The notes: generated from the sequence alone by a model not told the origin. DNA of 64,000 nucleotides from UBA1479 sp963972065 (GCA_963972065.1 CAXAVJ010000008.1:5155-69154); one strand, 5' to 3'. Positions 52,080 to 60,883 are shown, counted from the first letter of the stretch. A program made the numbers and translations.

Positions 52080-52349
52080 TCATTCCGGGATCGCGCCGTC
52101 CAGCAGGGCGCGGCGGAACTTGCGGTCGCGCTTCAAATGCCATTCCCGGGACATCGCCTCGCCCCGCGTGCGGTAACGCTCCACGTATAGGATTTGCCAG
52201 ACGCGGCCCCGCGTGGATTTTGCGCCTTTGCCTGAATTATGCGCCGCCAACCGCGCGCCAACGTCCGTCGACCAGCCGACATAAGTGCGGGCGGTGGCAC
52301 CCTCGCCGGCGCCCAGGACGTAGACATAACAGCCCTTTGATCCGTTCAT
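52080..52349 (-). CDS. GIY-YIG nuclease-domain protein
   Basis: 89 aa single-domain protein. The family signature is seen as CYVYVLGAGEGATARTYVGWSTD (GIY variant YVY, then YVG), with RLAAHNSGKGAKSTRGRVW and a Glu region EAMSREWHLKRDRKFRRALL. These UPF0213-like proteins are related to UvrC/homing endonuclease nuclease domains; the cellular role of single-domain forms is unclear. Confidence 0.9.
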   Translation of the reverse strand: MNGSKGCYVYVLGAGEGATARTYVGWSTDVGARLAAHNSGKGAKSTRGRVWQILYVERYRTRGEAMSREWHLKRDRKFRRALLDGAIPE

Positions 52350-52413
52350 GGTTTGAAATCCGGCATGGGGGCCCTAGATTGAGGTCACATCCGCAGGACA
52401 AGGAATACCCCCG

Positions 52414-53052
52414 ATGGCCGATCCGATCACCCTGGAAGTGTTCTCCGATTACGTCTGCCCCTGGTGTTACCTGGGCGACAACCGGGTGAAGCAGCTGAAG
52501 GAAAATTACGACGTCACCATCAAACTGGTGCATTTCCCGCTGCATCCGGAAACCCCCGCCGAAGGCCGCACCCTGGCCGACATGTTCGGCACCGGGCCGG
52601 AAGAAATCGCCCAGAAAAACGCCCGCATGCAGGGCCTGATGCAGGCCGAGGGCCTGCCCTTCAAGGACCGCAGCCACACCTACAATTCACGCCTGGCCCA
52701 GGAAGTCGGCACATGGGCCGAAACCCAGCCCGGCGGCGCGGCCATCCACGACAAATTCTTCGAGGCCTATTTCGTCGACCGCCGCAACATCGGCGACGTC
52801 GAGGTGATCCTGGACGTGGTCAAGGCCGCCGGCTTGGACGTGGACGAAGCACGCAAGGTGATCGAGGAGCGGACCTTCAAGGACGCCGTCGACGCCGACT
52901 GGGCCAAGTCCCATCAATACGGCGTCACCGGTGTGCCGACCTTCGTCGCCGCCGGCCCCGATGGCCAATTGCACGGCCTGGTCGGCGCCCAACCTTACGA
53001 AGGATTGGAACAGCTTGCGAAGGCCGTTGGCGCACAAAAAAAGAGCGGCTAA
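52414..53052 (+). CDS. DsbA-family oxidoreductase (FrnE-like)
   Basis: 212 aa with no signal peptide. The CPWC active site is at residues ~15-18 (FSDYVCPWCYLGDNR), and the cis-Pro loop is GVTGVPTFVAAG near the end. Between them lies the alpha-helical insertion typical of FrnE/HCCA-like members. Cytoplasmic disulfide isomerase or polyketide-type oxidoreductase roles are known in the family; substrate unknown. AAGGA precedes the ATG by nine bases. Confidence 0.93.
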   Translation: MADPITLEVFSDYVCPWCYLGDNRVKQLKENYDVTIKLVHFPLHPETPAEGRTLADMFGTGPEEIAQKNARMQGLMQAEGLPFKDRSHTYNSRLAQEVGTWAETQPGGAAIHDKFFEAYFVDRRNIGDVEVILDVVKAAGLDVDEARKVIEERTFKDAVDADWAKSHQYGVTGVPTFVAAGPDGQLHGLVGAQPYEGLEQLAKAVGAQKKSG

Positions 53053-53106
53053 GCCCGGCGGGCCGTCTCCATCAATTCACGAATTCTGGCCGAACGCGGC
53101 GCAACA

Positions 53107-53460
53107 TCAGCCCCCGCCCAGAAACGCAAGGCGTCCCGCGCCGATAACACCTTCAATGGCCGTACGGATCACGCTTAAGACCGCATTGATGATTTTCTCA
53201 ACGGCGACGACGATCAAGGCGGCCACCATACGGGCAAATTCACGGACCATCGTCTTGAGAGACTTTGTCCATCCCGGCAAATCTTCTTCGTCGATCCACC
53301 CGCCTGGCGCCGCACCCTTAGCGATCAGCGCCGAATACTCGGCAATGTCCTGCGCATAGTCCTTGGCGAAGTCGGTAATGCTATCGACACCGACACTGGC
53401 CGTCCCGGCGGCCGCCGCCAGCACATCGTCCAGAAGCTTTCCTGCATCCAATCTTGCCAT
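53107..53460 (-). CDS. Small protein with C-terminal hydrophobic helices, function unknown
   Basis: 117 aa. N-terminal half is helical and acidic (DAGKLLDDVLAAAAGTASVGVDSITDFAKDY), then GGWIDEEDLPGWTKSLKTMVREF, and a long hydrophobic stretch (MVAALIVVAVEKIINAVLSVIRTAIEGVIGAG) that could be membrane-bound. No family recognised. It follows a lipoprotein gene by 36 bases on the same strand; the two probably form an operon. Confidence 0.7.
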   Translation of the reverse strand: MARLDAGKLLDDVLAAAAGTASVGVDSITDFAKDYAQDIAEYSALIAKGAAPGGWIDEEDLPGWTKSLKTMVREFARMVAALIVVAVEKIINAVLSVIRTAIEGVIGAGRLAFLGGG

Positions 53461-53495
53461 GATTTTCCCTTTCCCTCAGACGCTAGCCTGCGCGG

Positions 53496-54029
53496 TTAGC
53501 GCTCCAGCGCCATTTCGTAGACGATCGCGTTCTTCAAGGCCCGGCGGATCGGTTTTCCGAACGCAGCCATGGCTTCGGCAGGTAAATCGACCTTCGAATC
53601 CGCGGTCCGCATTCGCTCGACCTCGTCGATGTACCACTTGAGTTGATCGTCCGTCGGCACGTCGAGGGACTTGATGTCCTGCCACAACGACGCACCGCTG
53701 CTGTTGTCCTTGGTGATGTTGTCAGCCGTACTCGACCCGAACCAGCGGGTCAACGCAGGCTTCGGTTCCGGCCGCACATCGACCAGAACCATCAGGCCCT
53801 GGGCCTTGCCGATCAGCTTGTCGTAGACATCCTTCCGTTTGGACGCGTAATCCACGGTCTTCGTTCCCTCCCTTACGGAAACGAAAAGTGTCTCCGTCTC
53901 CGAAGACAATGCCTGCAGCCCGTCAACGATTGCCTGTTCGTGCTCCGGCGCCAGACGAACCGTACAGGCGGCCAATACCATCAAAGTCAGCGTGAGCACC
54001 GAAATGCGCTTCAGCAGTCGGCAAGTCAT
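53496..54029 (-). CDS. Predicted lipoprotein, function unknown
   Basis: About 177 aa from ATG 54029, with GGAAG seven bases upstream; ATG 54044 is an alternative five codons earlier. The signal MTCRLLKRISVLTLTLMVLAAC has lipobox LAAC. The mature part is helical (PEHEQAIVDGLQALSSETETLFVSV, YDKLIGKAQGLMVLVDVR) with a conserved-looking end KPIRRALKNAIVYEMALER. No family recognised. It pairs with the downstream 117-aa gene. The 200 bases upstream are AT-rich and likely hold the promoter. Confidence 0.75.
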   Translation of the reverse strand: MTCRLLKRISVLTLTLMVLAACTVRLAPEHEQAIVDGLQALSSETETLFVSVREGTKTVDYASKRKDVYDKLIGKAQGLMVLVDVRPEPKPALTRWFGSSTADNITKDNSSGASLWQDIKSLDVPTDDQLKWYIDEVERMRTADSKVDLPAEAMAAFGKPIRRALKNAIVYEMALER

Positions 54030-54232
54030 TTCCTGTCTTCCCATCCAGTGAATTCGCGGTATCCGTATATTAGATTATCTTTAATAAAATTTCGACACCG
54101 TTTCCCGCCACAGTTTAAGGTCTTTCTGCAGTCACACGATTTTAGGAATAGCCGCGATACCCCGCCTCTTGCCCGACGAGGCCGAACCACTGCCGGAAAG
54201 GCCCTGCGCTGTCCGGAAGCGTTTTGGCGTGG

Positions 54233-55180
54233 CTAGACCCGCCCTCCTTGGGGCAGGTCGAAGCCGCGCAGGAAATCTCCTGCATCCATGGCCTCCTTAC
54301 CGGGACGCTGCATGCGCGTCGGGCGGAAAGCCCCTTCACCACATTGGATGGTCGCTTGATCATCCAACACCGTTCCCGGTTCCGCAGCACCCGCACCGTC
54401 GATGACCTCGGCGGCCAGGACCTTGATGCGCTTCTTGCCCGCCTCGAACCAGGTCCCCGGCCAGGGGGTGAAGGCGCGCACCGTGCGGGCCAACTCGGCC
54501 GCCGGCTTGGTCCAGTCGAGCCGCCCTTCCGCCTTGTCCAGCTTGGCCGCATAGGTCACGCCCACATCGGGTTGCGGCGTCGCCGGAAGCGTTCCGGCGA
54601 CAAGACCGTCGAGCGCCCTCACGATCAGTTTCGACCCCAGCGCCGAGAGATCGTCGTGCAACGCCCCCGCGGTGGTCGTGTCGGTGATCGGCAGCCTACC
54701 GGTCAGCAGCATGGGCCCGGTGTCGAGGCCCGCATCCATTTGCATGATGGTGACACCCGTCTCAGCGTCACCCGCCTGGATCGCGCGCTGGATGGGCGCC
54801 GCCCCGCGCCAGCGCGGCAGCAGGGAGGCATGAATGTTGAGACAACCCAGGCGGGGGGCGTCGAGCACAGCCTGGGGCAGGATCAAACCATAGGCGACGA
54901 CCACCGCCGCATCGGCGTTCAATGCCGCGAAGGCCGCCTGTTCCGCCGGATCCTTCAGGCTTTTCGGCGTGCGCACTTGAAGGCCCTGCTCCAGCGCGAA
55001 GGCATGGACCGGGCATGGCGTTTCTTTTTGCCCCCGATTGGCCGGGCGCGGCGGCTGGGCGTAGACGCATTTTATACGGTGGCCCGCGTCCAGCAGCGCG
55101 CGCAGCGCCGGGATCGAGAAATCGGGCGAACCCATGAAGATGAGATCGAGGGCCGCGTGACCCGGCGCGGAAGAAGCCAT
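54233..55180 (-). CDS. fmt: Methionyl-tRNA formyltransferase
   Basis: 315 aa. Signatures: LIFMGSPDFSIPALRALLDAGH, VYAQPPRPANRGQKE, VAYGLILPQAVLDAPRLGCLNIHASLLPRWRGAAPIQRAI (catalytic His and the HASLLPRWRG loop), MDAGLDTGPML, and the C-terminal tRNA-binding domain. It formylates initiator Met-tRNA. Its ATG overlaps the higA stop by one base (TGATG), so translation is coupled to the antitoxin gene rather than directly to def as is usual. Confidence 0.97.
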   Translation of the reverse strand: MASSAPGHAALDLIFMGSPDFSIPALRALLDAGHRIKCVYAQPPRPANRGQKETPCPVHAFALEQGLQVRTPKSLKDPAEQAAFAALNADAAVVVAYGLILPQAVLDAPRLGCLNIHASLLPRWRGAAPIQRAIQAGDAETGVTIMQMDAGLDTGPMLLTGRLPITDTTTAGALHDDLSALGSKLIVRALDGLVAGTLPATPQPDVGVTYAAKLDKAEGRLDWTKPAAELARTVRAFTPWPGTWFEAGKKRIKVLAAEVIDGAGAAEPGTVLDDQATIQCGEGAFRPTRMQRPGKEAMDAGDFLRGFDLPQGGRV

Positions 55181-55458
55181 CAGGCGCGCCGCCGCACGTC
55201 GCGGTCGATTTCCGCGCCATGCTGATCGCGGGCGATCTCGATCTCGTAAAGGCTTTGCAGGTTCATCCAGAATTGCGGCGTGGTGTCGAAGAATTTGGCT
55301 AGCCGCAGGGCGGTATCGCCGGTGATCCCGCGCTGTTCGTTGACGATGGCGCCGATCCGGGTCACCGGCACGCGAATGGCCGTGGCCAGCTTGTTGGCGC
55401 TGATGTCGAGCGGAACAAGGAATTCCTCGCGCAGGATTTCACCGGGGTGGACGGACAT
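55180..55458 (-). CDS. higA: HigA-family antitoxin (XRE type)
   Basis: 92 aa from ATG 55458; the upstream in-frame ATG 55464 overlaps the TAGGAG site and is rejected. HPGEILREEFLVPLDISANKLATAIRVPVTRIGAIVNEQRGITGDTALRLAKFF is a typical HigA helix-turn-helix with the HPGE start. It would repress its own promoter and bind HigB. Here the toxin gene before it is reduced to its C-terminal third, leaving the antitoxin apparently orphaned between def and fmt. Confidence 0.93.
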   Translation of the reverse strand: MSVHPGEILREEFLVPLDISANKLATAIRVPVTRIGAIVNEQRGITGDTALRLAKFFDTTPQFWMNLQSLYEIEIARDQHGAEIDRDVRRRA

Positions 55459-55467
55459 GGTCATCTC

Positions 55468-55617
55468 CTAGTGGTAATCGGTTATCTCGACGTTATGGAC
55501 ATGGCCACCGCGCCAGATAAAGCAGACACGGTATTGATCGTTGATCCGAATGCTGTACTGGCCGGCCCGGTCGCCCTTGAGCTTTTCCAGATGATTGCCA
55601 GGCGGCCCGGCAGGGAC
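55468..55617 (-). pseudogene. higB: higB toxin remnant (N-terminus missing)
   Basis: Immediately after the def TGA, and in the same frame, the sequence reads HLEKLKGDRAGQYSIRINDQYRVCFIW then GGHVHNVEITDYH and a TAG. This matches the C-terminal half of RelE/HigB-type toxins (LKGDRAGQ-x-SIRINDQYR-x-C...VEI-x-DYH), but only ~49 codons exist and no start codon or N-terminal half is present; the region before is def. The toxin is therefore broken, although its C-terminal catalytic-type residues are intact. The stop is ten bases before the higA ATG. Confidence 0.88.
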
Positions 55618-56145
55618 TCAGGCCGTGGCCTCTTCCGCCTGCTGCTTTTTCAGCTTCTGCAGCTTCTTGATGATCATGTTGCGCTTCAGGGACGAGATAT
55701 GGTCGACGAACAGCACCCCGTCCAGGTGATCGATCTCGTGCTGGATGCAGGTCGCCAGGATGTCGTCGGCGTCGATGGTGCGGATTTCGTTCTCGCGGTC
55801 GAGATAACGGACCTTGACCGCCTCGGGCCGCACCACTTCGGCGAAATGCTCGGGCAGGGACAGGCAGCCTTCCTCGTAATGACGCTCTTCCTCGCTTTCC
55901 CAGATCACTTCCGGATTGGCCATCTGCAGGGGTTCGCGCACCCCGTCGTCGCGCGACACGTCGACCACGATGATGCGCTTGAGGATGCCGACCTGTGGGC
56001 CGGCCAAACCGATGCCGTTGGCGGCGTACATGGTGTCCAGCATGTCGTCCATGATCTTGCGCACCGCATCGTCGACTTTTTCGACGGATTCGGCCCGGCG
56101 CTTCAGGCGCGGGTCGGGGGCAACGATGATTTCAAGTACGGACAT
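55618..56145 (-). CDS. def: Peptide deformylase
   Basis: 175 aa. The three metal-site motifs are present: GIGLAGPQVG, EEGCLSLPE and HEIDHLDGVLF. It removes the formyl group from nascent proteins. It is usually followed directly by fmt; here 440 bases of higBA remnant intervene. The last residues (KKQQAEEATA) are followed by TGA and then the in-frame toxin remnant. Confidence 0.97.
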   Translation of the reverse strand: MSVLEIIVAPDPRLKRRAESVEKVDDAVRKIMDDMLDTMYAANGIGLAGPQVGILKRIIVVDVSRDDGVREPLQMANPEVIWESEEERHYEEGCLSLPEHFAEVVRPEAVKVRYLDRENEIRTIDADDILATCIQHEIDHLDGVLFVDHISSLKRNMIIKKLQKLKKQQAEEATA

Positions 56146-56273
56146 GACGACAGTTTAACTCAAGCTTCTGGAACGGGGAATTCCCCCCAGATATGGCCTT
56201 GGGCGGTAATGGTCAAGACTTAGCGCCATTCACCTTTGCCCTGGCCGGCGATGCGGCTACTCTCGACCCCGCA

Positions 56274-57533
56274 ATGATTTGGCAGAGCATCATCGGTCTG
56301 GCCGGCTTCGTCGCCTTGGCCTGGGGACTTGGGGGATTGTGGCACGGGGGGTTCAAACGGGCCTTTCCGCTGCGCATCGTCCTGGCCGGGCTGGCCCTGC
56401 AGGCGGCGATCGCCCTGGTGCTGCTTAATTTTCCGCCCGCCAAGGCCCTGTTCCTGGCCGCCAACCGGGCCGTTCTGGCGCTGCATGACGCGACCCTCGA
56501 CGGCACCAAGGTGGTGTTCGGCTATGTCGGCGGCGGTGCCCTGCCGTTCACGGAAAGCTTCCCGGGCGCCAGCTTCATCCTGGCGTTCCAGGCCCTGCCC
56601 CTGGTGCTGGTCATCAGCGCGCTGTCGGCCCTGCTGTTCTATTGGCGGGTGCTGCCCGCCGTGGTGCGGGGCTTCGCCTGGGCGCTCAACCGCACCCTGG
56701 GGCTGAGCGGTGCCGCCGGGGTGGCGACGGCAGCCAACGTGTTCGTCGGCATGGTCGAGGCCCCCCTCTTGATCCGCCCCTATCTCAAGCGGCTGGCCCC
56801 GGCCGATCTGTTCCTGGTCATGACGGCCGGCATGGCGACCATCGCCGGCACGGTGCTGGTGCTTTACGCCACCATCCTGAAGGACGTGCTGCCCGACCCG
56901 GCAGGCCACCTGCTGACCGCATCGCTGATGAACGCCTGCGCCGCCGTAATCGTCGCCCGGCTGATGATGCCGGCCCCCGAGGGTGCCGCCGATACCGCCG
57001 CCCCCCTCGACCCCTCGCCCGACCACGGCGTGATGGAGGCGATCACCCGGGGCACCGGCGAGGGCGTGCAGTTGCTGATCAACATCACCGCCATGATCAT
57101 CGTGCTGGTGGCCCTGGTCAGTTTGGTCAATCTGGCGCTCGGCCTGATTCCGGACGTCGGTGCCGCGCCGCTGACCCTGCAACGCCTGCTCGGCTGGGTC
57201 ATGGCGCCGGTGGTCTGGCTGATGGGCGTGCCCTGGGCCGAGGCCCCCCAGGCGGGCGGCCTGATGGGCATCAAGACCGTGCTGAACGAATTCCTGGCCT
57301 ATCTGGAGATGGCCAAGATGGGGCCGGAGGTGCTGTCCGACCGCACGCGCATGATCATGGCCTACGCCATGTCCGGCTTCGCCAATTTCGGGTCCCTCGG
57401 CATCATGATCGGCGGGCTGGTCGCCATGGCGCCGGAGCGCCGGGCCGAGATCGTCGCCCTCGCCCCCATGACCATGGTGTCCGGCACCCTCGCGACCTGC
57501 CTGACCGGGGCGATGGCCGGGATTCTCGGTTAG
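56274..57533 (+). CDS. nupC: Concentrative nucleoside transporter (CNT/NupC family)
   Basis: About 419 aa from ATG 56274; an upstream in-frame ATG at 56193 would add a hydrophilic leader without a ribosome binding site. Helix-rich with family motifs: VATAANVFVGMVEAPLLIRPYL, LVMTAGMATIAGTVLVLYATIL, GTGEGVQLLINITAMIIVLVALV, LNEFLAYLEM and YAMSGFANFGSLGIMIGGL. It takes up nucleosides with Na+ or H+. Nearest neighbours are unrelated, so it is probably an independent unit. Confidence 0.9.
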   Translation: MIWQSIIGLAGFVALAWGLGGLWHGGFKRAFPLRIVLAGLALQAAIALVLLNFPPAKALFLAANRAVLALHDATLDGTKVVFGYVGGGALPFTESFPGASFILAFQALPLVLVISALSALLFYWRVLPAVVRGFAWALNRTLGLSGAAGVATAANVFVGMVEAPLLIRPYLKRLAPADLFLVMTAGMATIAGTVLVLYATILKDVLPDPAGHLLTASLMNACAAVIVARLMMPAPEGAADTAAPLDPSPDHGVMEAITRGTGEGVQLLINITAMIIVLVALVSLVNLALGLIPDVGAAPLTLQRLLGWVMAPVVWLMGVPWAEAPQAGGLMGIKTVLNEFLAYLEMAKMGPEVLSDRTRMIMAYAMSGFANFGSLGIMIGGLVAMAPERRAEIVALAPMTMVSGTLATCLTGAMAGILG

Positions 57534-57583
57534 CGCAAATCCCGAGCGGGCCGATCCCAGGCCCGCGACGACGCATTTGCGCA
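57534..57583. terminator. Nested stem-loop between convergent nupC and DUF4139 genes
   Basis: GCGCAAAT (57534-57541) and ATTTGCGC (57576-57583) are perfect inverted arms enclosing a second perfect pair, GCGGGCC (57547-57553) and GGCCCGC (57561-57567). It starts one base after the nupC stop and lies 8 bases from the DUF4139 stop, so it may end both transcripts. A clean T-tract is missing on either side. Confidence 0.55.
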
Positions 57584-57591
57584 AACAAAAT

Positions 57592-59031
57592 TCAGCGCAG
57601 CACCCGCACCTTATACGTCAGAACCAGTTCCCCCTTGCCCGGCACCTCGACCAGCCAGCGCGCCCGGTCGCCGGACCGTTCATGGACCAGGGAGTTTTCG
57701 GTGATGGCCCAATCGCCGGGCAGGACCTCGGCGATCCGCACCCGCGCGGGCTTGGCGCGGCCGTTGGCGACCGTGATCTTGAAGGCGGCCTCGACATTAC
57801 GGCCCTGGGCGTCCAGGCGCTTGAAGGCCGTCTGTTCGCGCTTGACCGTGACATCGAAGGCGCGGCCCAGGGTGACGATCACCCGGCCGCCGTCGGGCGT
57901 GTCGGAAATGCGGTCGGACCCGGCGAACAGGGGCTGGCCGTCGGACGCGGTGCGGTAGGCGCGGACCACCCCGCCCGGCAGGGGCAGGCCGCCCGCGACC
58001 AGGGATTTGTTATCGAAGCTAAGCCGCACCTGGGGGTGGTCCGGGGCCTGATCGCCCGGGGCCGGGCCGAACACCTGAGGATGGCCCAGGCTCAGCAGCG
58101 TTTCCGACACCGGCACCTCGACCGGGCCGAGCAAGGCGACCTGCTTGCGCTCCCCGGCGGCCAGGGTCTGCGCACCCGGCAGGGTATAGACATGAACCGC
58201 CCCCTGGGCTTCCCGCACGGGCAGGGCCGCGTCGGCCGCCGCGCCGCGCGCTTCGGCCATCATCATCGTGCGGGGGGCCTTGGCCATGGGTTGGGTCCCC
58301 ATCGCACGGTTGACCTCGCCCGCGACCAGGCGCAGACGGGCCGCGTCCATGGCCACGCCGGTATCGTTCTGCACCGACGCCCAACCGGTCAGGCTGACCC
58401 GCCCGCCGTCCGGCGCCACGACCGCCGTGTAATCCGTGGACCAGGACAGGCCCTCGGTAAGGTAGGTCAGGGTCAGGCCGCGCGCCGCCGCGCCGGCAGT
58501 GATGCGGGCCGTCAGGACCGGCCGCGCCGACAGCCCGCCGATGTCGTCGGGGAACACCAGCCGGCCCGGCATGCCCGTCTCGATCCGCCCGCCCATGCGC
58601 AGCACGACGCCGTTCTGGACGGACAGCACGGTCGCCTTTTCGATCTTCTCCTCGCCCGTGGTCGGATGGACCTTGACCACACCGACCTCCTTACCGAGGA
58701 AGCGTTCGAGCAGCGCGCGCGGGGTCAAAAGGTTGCGCGACAGGGACAGCGACTGCACCGTAACCTCGCCGCCGTCACCGGCGAGGCGCAGGCTTTCCGC
58801 CAGGGTGCGATGGCTGATGCCGTCGAGCACGAGATCGCGCGGCCCGGCCTGGGGCGTCAGGGCCCGGCGCTCCCAGACCTGGCCGAAGCCGCCCGTGAAC
58901 ACGGTGACCACGCGGTCGGAGGCGGGGGCAGGGATCGGGGCCTGAGCGTGGCCGCGAATCGGCAGAACCAGGACCGGCAGGGCCAGGGCGGCGGCGGCCA
59001 GGATACGGGGGCGTCGGGACAGGCGGGACAT
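57592..59031 (-). CDS. DUF4139 domain protein, exported
   Basis: 479 aa with a signal peptide (RILAAAALALPVLVLPIRGHAQA). DUF4139 proteins have an N-terminal beta domain and a conserved C-terminal beta-sandwich; here GLTLTYLTEGLSWSTDYTAVV, VSLTGWASVQNDTGVAMDAARLRLVAGEVN and ENSLVHERSGDRARWLVEVPGKGELVLTYKVRVLR fit. Function unknown; presumed periplasmic. It is divergent from rmuC. Confidence 0.88.
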   Translation of the reverse strand: MSRLSRRPRILAAAALALPVLVLPIRGHAQAPIPAPASDRVVTVFTGGFGQVWERRALTPQAGPRDLVLDGISHRTLAESLRLAGDGGEVTVQSLSLSRNLLTPRALLERFLGKEVGVVKVHPTTGEEKIEKATVLSVQNGVVLRMGGRIETGMPGRLVFPDDIGGLSARPVLTARITAGAAARGLTLTYLTEGLSWSTDYTAVVAPDGGRVSLTGWASVQNDTGVAMDAARLRLVAGEVNRAMGTQPMAKAPRTMMMAEARGAAADAALPVREAQGAVHVYTLPGAQTLAAGERKQVALLGPVEVPVSETLLSLGHPQVFGPAPGDQAPDHPQVRLSFDNKSLVAGGLPLPGGVVRAYRTASDGQPLFAGSDRISDTPDGGRVIVTLGRAFDVTVKREQTAFKRLDAQGRNVEAAFKITVANGRAKPARVRIAEVLPGDWAITENSLVHERSGDRARWLVEVPGKGELVLTYKVRVLR

Positions 59032-59140
59032 GGCGGTCTCCTTGGGATCGGGCGTTGAGACGGGTTCCCTATTTGTTTTCCCGTCGCGATTGCGTCAAGC
59101 TTGGCCCCTAATTTCGCCGGAAACAAGGCAGCGACACGTC

Positions 59141-60262
59141 ATGGATGTGACCTTTTTGGACAACACGGGCGCAGTCCTCGGCATCGGGATTGCCCTGCTG
59201 GCGGCGCTGGTCATCGGGATCTATGCGGTGACCCAGCGCGCACGGCGGGAAAACCTGGATCAGATGGCGCGCATCACGGAAATGGCCGACGCCCTGTCGC
59301 GCCAGCAGGCGGAACTGTCCGGCGCCCTGCAACAATCGCAGATGACCGTGAACGAGCGCCTGGACGGCCTCGGCAAGCGGCTCGGCGACAGCCTGCATCA
59401 ACAGTCGGAACGCACGGGCCAGTCGCTGAAAACCCTCTATGAGCGCCTCGCCGTCATCGACCACGCGCAGAAGAACCTGACCGACCTGTCGCAGCAGATG
59501 GTCGGCTTGCAGGATATTCTGTCCAACAAGCAGGCGCGGGGGGCGTTCGGGGAAATCCAGTTGAACGATCTGGTGACCGCGACCCTGCCGCCCTCGGCCT
59601 ATGAATTCCAGGTCACCCTGAACAACGGTAAACGGGCGGACTGCCTGCTCAAGCTGCCCAACCCGCCCGGCTCCATCGTGATCGACGCCAAGTTTCCGCT
59701 GGAAAGCTATCAGGCGCTGCGCGACGCCGGCACGGACGAGGCGGCGCGCATCGCCGCCGGGCGCCGCTTCGCCCAGGACGTGAAGGCCCATGTGGTCGCC
59801 ATTTCGGAAAAATACATCGTGCCCGGAGAGACGGCGGAATCGGCGCTCATGTTCCTGCCGTCGGAAGCGGTCTATGCGGAACTGCACGCCAACTTCGTCA
59901 ACGTGGTCGAGGAAAGCTATCGCCGGCGGGTGTGGATCGTCTCGCCGACCACGCTGATGGCGACGCTCAACACCGTGCGGGCGATCCTGAAGGATTCCCG
60001 CATGCGCGAGCAGGCCCACGTGATTCAGGCCGAGGTCCAGAAGATGATGGAGGACGTGGGACGCCTCGACGACCGGGTCGGCAAGCTGCAAACCCATTTC
60101 GATCAGGCGACCAAGGACATCCGCGACATCCGCGTCTCGAGCGACAAGATCACCAAGCGGGGCGAGAAGATCGAAGACCTGCAACTGGCCGACGAAACCC
60201 CGGCGGAAGACCTGCCGCCGGCAACCGCCCCCAACCTGCGGGTGCTGGGCCGGGACGACTGA
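59141..60262 (+). CDS. rmuC: DNA recombination protein RmuC
   Basis: About 373 aa from ATG 59141. One N-terminal membrane helix (LGIGIALLAALVIGIYAVT), a long coiled coil (~residues 30-150), then the RmuC core: GAFGEIQLNDLVTATLPPSAYEFQVTLNNGKRADCLLKLPN and VIDAKFPLESYQAL, with the nuclease-like Asp/Glu-x-Lys pattern, and FLPSEAVYAELHANFVNVVEESYRRRVWIVSPTTLMATLNTVRAIL. It limits DNA inversions at short repeats. Convergent with recR. Confidence 0.94.
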   Translation: MDVTFLDNTGAVLGIGIALLAALVIGIYAVTQRARRENLDQMARITEMADALSRQQAELSGALQQSQMTVNERLDGLGKRLGDSLHQQSERTGQSLKTLYERLAVIDHAQKNLTDLSQQMVGLQDILSNKQARGAFGEIQLNDLVTATLPPSAYEFQVTLNNGKRADCLLKLPNPPGSIVIDAKFPLESYQALRDAGTDEAARIAAGRRFAQDVKAHVVAISEKYIVPGETAESALMFLPSEAVYAELHANFVNVVEESYRRRVWIVSPTTLMATLNTVRAILKDSRMREQAHVIQAEVQKMMEDVGRLDDRVGKLQTHFDQATKDIRDIRVSSDKITKRGEKIEDLQLADETPAEDLPPATAPNLRVLGRDD

Positions 60263-60280
60263 TTTTCAGCAGTCGGGTTT

Positions 60281-60883
60281 CTAGGCCAGCGGCCGCCGCG
60301 CCTTCATGGCGGCGGTGAGGGTGCCGTCGTCGAGGTAATCCAGCTCGCCGCCCACGGGCACGCCGTGCGCCAATCCCGACACCATCACGTCCTTGCCCAA
60401 TCCCGCGACGCGGTCGGCGATGTAATGGGCCGTGGTCTGGCCGTCGACGGTGGCGTTGGTCGCCAGGATGACCTCTTTCACGCCGCCCGCCTGGATGCGC
60501 GAACACAGGCCCGGAATGCGCAGGTCCTCGGGCGTGATGCCGTCGAGGGCCGAGAGCGTGCCGCCCAGCACATGGTAATGGCCCTTGAACCCGGCCGTGC
60601 GCTCCAGCGCCCAGAGGTCGGCGACGTCCTCGACCACGCAGATCTGGGCCGCGTCGCGGCGGTCGTCCGTGCAGATTTCGCAGGGGTCGCGGGTGTCCAG
60701 GTTGCCGCAGATGGTACAGGTCTTGATGTTGGCCGCCGCCGCGTCGAGGGCCCGGGCCATAGGCTCCATCAGACTGTCCGACCGCTTCATCAGGTACAGC
60801 ACGGCGCGGCGGGCCGAGCGCGGGCCCAGGCCCGGCAGCTTGGCCAGCAGCGTGATCAGACGATCAATGTCGGAGGTGACCAT
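60281..60883 (-). CDS. recR: Recombination protein RecR
   Basis: 200 aa. N-terminal helix-hairpin-helix (RLITLLAKLPGLGPRSARRAVLYL), C4 zinc finger CTICGNLDTRDPCEIC, Toprim domain ICVVEDVADLWALERTAGFKGHYHVLGGTLSALDG and a Walker-like end. It acts with RecF/RecO to load RecA at gaps. It follows ebfC by ~17 bases on the same strand, the usual ebfC-recR order. Confidence 0.97.
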   Translation of the reverse strand: MVTSDIDRLITLLAKLPGLGPRSARRAVLYLMKRSDSLMEPMARALDAAAANIKTCTICGNLDTRDPCEICTDDRRDAAQICVVEDVADLWALERTAGFKGHYHVLGGTLSALDGITPEDLRIPGLCSRIQAGGVKEVILATNATVDGQTTAHYIADRVAGLGKDVMVSGLAHGVPVGGELDYLDDGTLTAAMKARRPLA

